Shown here in pieces: positions 4,107 through 5,143 of a stretch of 5,143 bases of DNA; within the stretch, counting starts at the first letter, position 1, and the number at the start of each line of letters is the position of its first letter. The stretch spans positions 1 to 5,143 of the forward strand of contig JAGCOI010000066.1 of NCBI GenBank assembly GCA_017645485.1, read 5' to 3'. The DNA comes from Alphaproteobacteria bacterium (GTDB lineage Bacteria > Pseudomonadota > Alphaproteobacteria > RF32 > CAG-239). Both the position numbers and the translations under genes were made by a program. Below the pieces are notes generated by a model that had not been told where the DNA came from, made no database searches, and worked only from the letters and a program-made list of their open reading frames with translations.

Positions 4107-5143
4107 TTATTTATTGTTTAAATGCAAAATCTTTTCATCGGTCTTGTCCAAAAGATTTTCAATAAGGCGTACACTGTTTGTGTCTTTGAGTTTTTCAAAA
4201 ACATCTAAAGCATTTAAATAATGGTTTGAAGCTTTTTGAAGATATGAGACATTGTCGGTGTCTTTGCCGAAATAATAATAAGTATCTCCGATGTTTTTTT
4301 CGGTATATGCCCAAAGCTCGGGATATGTATCCGAAGTGTAAGCACGTTGTCTGTTTTTGTAGTTTTGAACGGCAATTTCAATGATTTCTTTGTTGTGTGA
4401 AAGCATGCCCAAAGAGGTGAGCCAATAGCCTAAATCGCCTTGAATATCCGCCCAAAGATGCGGAAAGCTTTGGAAGGTAAATATTTTTTCGGCTTCACGC
4501 AAATAAGAAACAGCATCACGCAAGAACTGACGTTCGTCAGAAAGCTTAAAAATCGAAAAATGCAGTTTTGCCAGAACCAGACTTAAACGGCCGTAATCGT
4601 ACGGAAAAACATATCGATTGAAATTTTTCAGCGCTTTTTTATAGCTGTTTATGGCACGCTGTATTAAAAGTTCGGCATCAGCCTTTTTTGAATTGGCTCC
4701 GCATTGATACGTTTGCCCGAGCAGACAGAATAAACCGCCGTTTAAAAGAGCGTTGTTGCCATCCGTTTTGTAAGCCGTGTGTACCAGATTTAAGATGAGT
4801 TTGACATCTTGTTTTTCAAGGTATGGTGCTTTTGAGGCCAAAAAATTAAACGCAAGAAAAAACAAAATATTCGGAATGTATGGTTTGTCAATATCTTCAG
4901 GCTTTTTGTTTTTGCTTAGAATTTTAACAAACCGCGCATGCAGTTTGTTATATTTCGAATCGTGCTTTGAACAAAGAGCAAGACACGTGGCGACAAGCAG
5001 ATTAAAAACGGCATTCGGCAGAACGGCATTTTGAAAATATGAAATCGGTAAGCATATTTTATAAAGCGTTGAAAAAAAAGGCGGCGTTGAAATAAGGTAC
5101 ATATCGGGGGTTAAAAAATTAATCACCAGATTGTTGTGATGAC
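4107..5143 (-). CDS. Tetratricopeptide-like repeat protein, 5' end outside window
   Basis: The frame runs open through the window edge. The first possible start inside, a GTG at 5126, has no ribosome site and the codons before it have no stop, so the gene is probably cut at its 5' end. Counted from that GTG there are 339 residues. From residue 158 it is built of 47-residue units beginning at A158, A205 and A252, with a partial fourth at A299 and a weaker one before at 111. Each unit has the form A..Y..A...F....P..WA....LG..Y..LG.........L, the two-helix TPR design known from proteins with 'P..WA..Q..LG' repeats. The N-terminal 110 residues contain hydrophobic stretches (about 38-52, 86-98) but no clear signal peptide. 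TPR domains mediate protein contacts; no enzymatic motif is seen, so the role is unknown. It is followed by tRNA-Ser. Confidence 0.8.
   Translation of the reverse strand, partial: HHNNLVINFLTPDMYLISTPPFFSTLYKICLPISYFQNAVLPNAVFNLLVATCLALCSKHDSKYNKLHARFVKILSKNKKPEDIDKPYIPNILFFLAFNFLASKAPYLEKQDVKLILNLVHTAYKTDGNNALLNGGLFCLLGQTYQCGANSKKADAELLIQRAINSYKKALKNFNRYVFPYDYGRLSLVLAKLHFSIFKLSDERQFLRDAVSYLREAEKIFTFQSFPHLWADIQGDLGYWLTSLGMLSHNKEIIEIAVQNYKNRQRAYTSDTYPELWAYTEKNIGDTYYYFGKDTDNVSYLQKASNHYLNALDVFEKLKDTNSVRLIENLLDKTDEKILHLNNK
4233..4655 (-). repeat. Three 47-residue TPR-like units
   Basis: Units at 4515-4655, 4374-4514 and 4233-4373, each exactly 141 nt, code for residues 158-204, 205-251 and 252-298 of the TPR-like protein. 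They are alike in protein pattern but not in DNA, so the repeat is old. Confidence 0.75.

Overview
The window reads as chromosomal DNA from a low-GC Gram-negative bacterium, most likely an alphaproteobacterium. The TolA C-terminal domain, the TolQ sequence and the prepilin N-terminus resemble those I recall from uncultured gut Alphaproteobacteria (RF32 / 'Azospirillum sp. CAG' type genomes). That placement is from memory and not tested. All protein genes lie on the minus strand, so the reading order is from high to low coordinates.

Right part (4107-5143): the 3' end of a gene for a tetratricopeptide-like protein with a strict 47-residue repeat. Its start lies outside the window. It is followed on the same strand by tRNA-Ser(CGA) (3970-4060).

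Middle (3545-3969): about 425 bases without a credible protein gene, between tRNA-Ser on the minus strand and tRNA-Thr(TGT) on the plus strand (3469-3544). It is not plain spacer. It holds the terminators of both tRNAs, a bidirectional terminator-like hairpin, a dispersed-type palindrome, a 44-bp direct repeat of the tRNA-Ser 3' end plus its downstream flank, a tRNA-Ser-like T arm split by a GC-rich hairpin-bearing insert, and an inverted partial copy of the tRNA-Thr T arm. This tRNA-derived debris is the most unusual part of the window.

Left-centre (2730-3281): a single gene for a type IV prepilin-like protein, closed by a clear intrinsic terminator.

Left (1-2638): a tight operon tolQ-tolR-tolA followed 12 nt later by an HD-domain protein gene cut by the window edge. 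TolQ and TolR form the proton-driven inner-membrane motor. TolA carries force across the periplasm, normally to TolB/Pal, for outer-membrane constriction at division. tolB does not directly follow tolA here; the HD-domain gene takes that place. The regions upstream of tolQ and of the prepilin gene share a partly palindromic element that overlaps their likely promoters, so the two units may be regulated alike.
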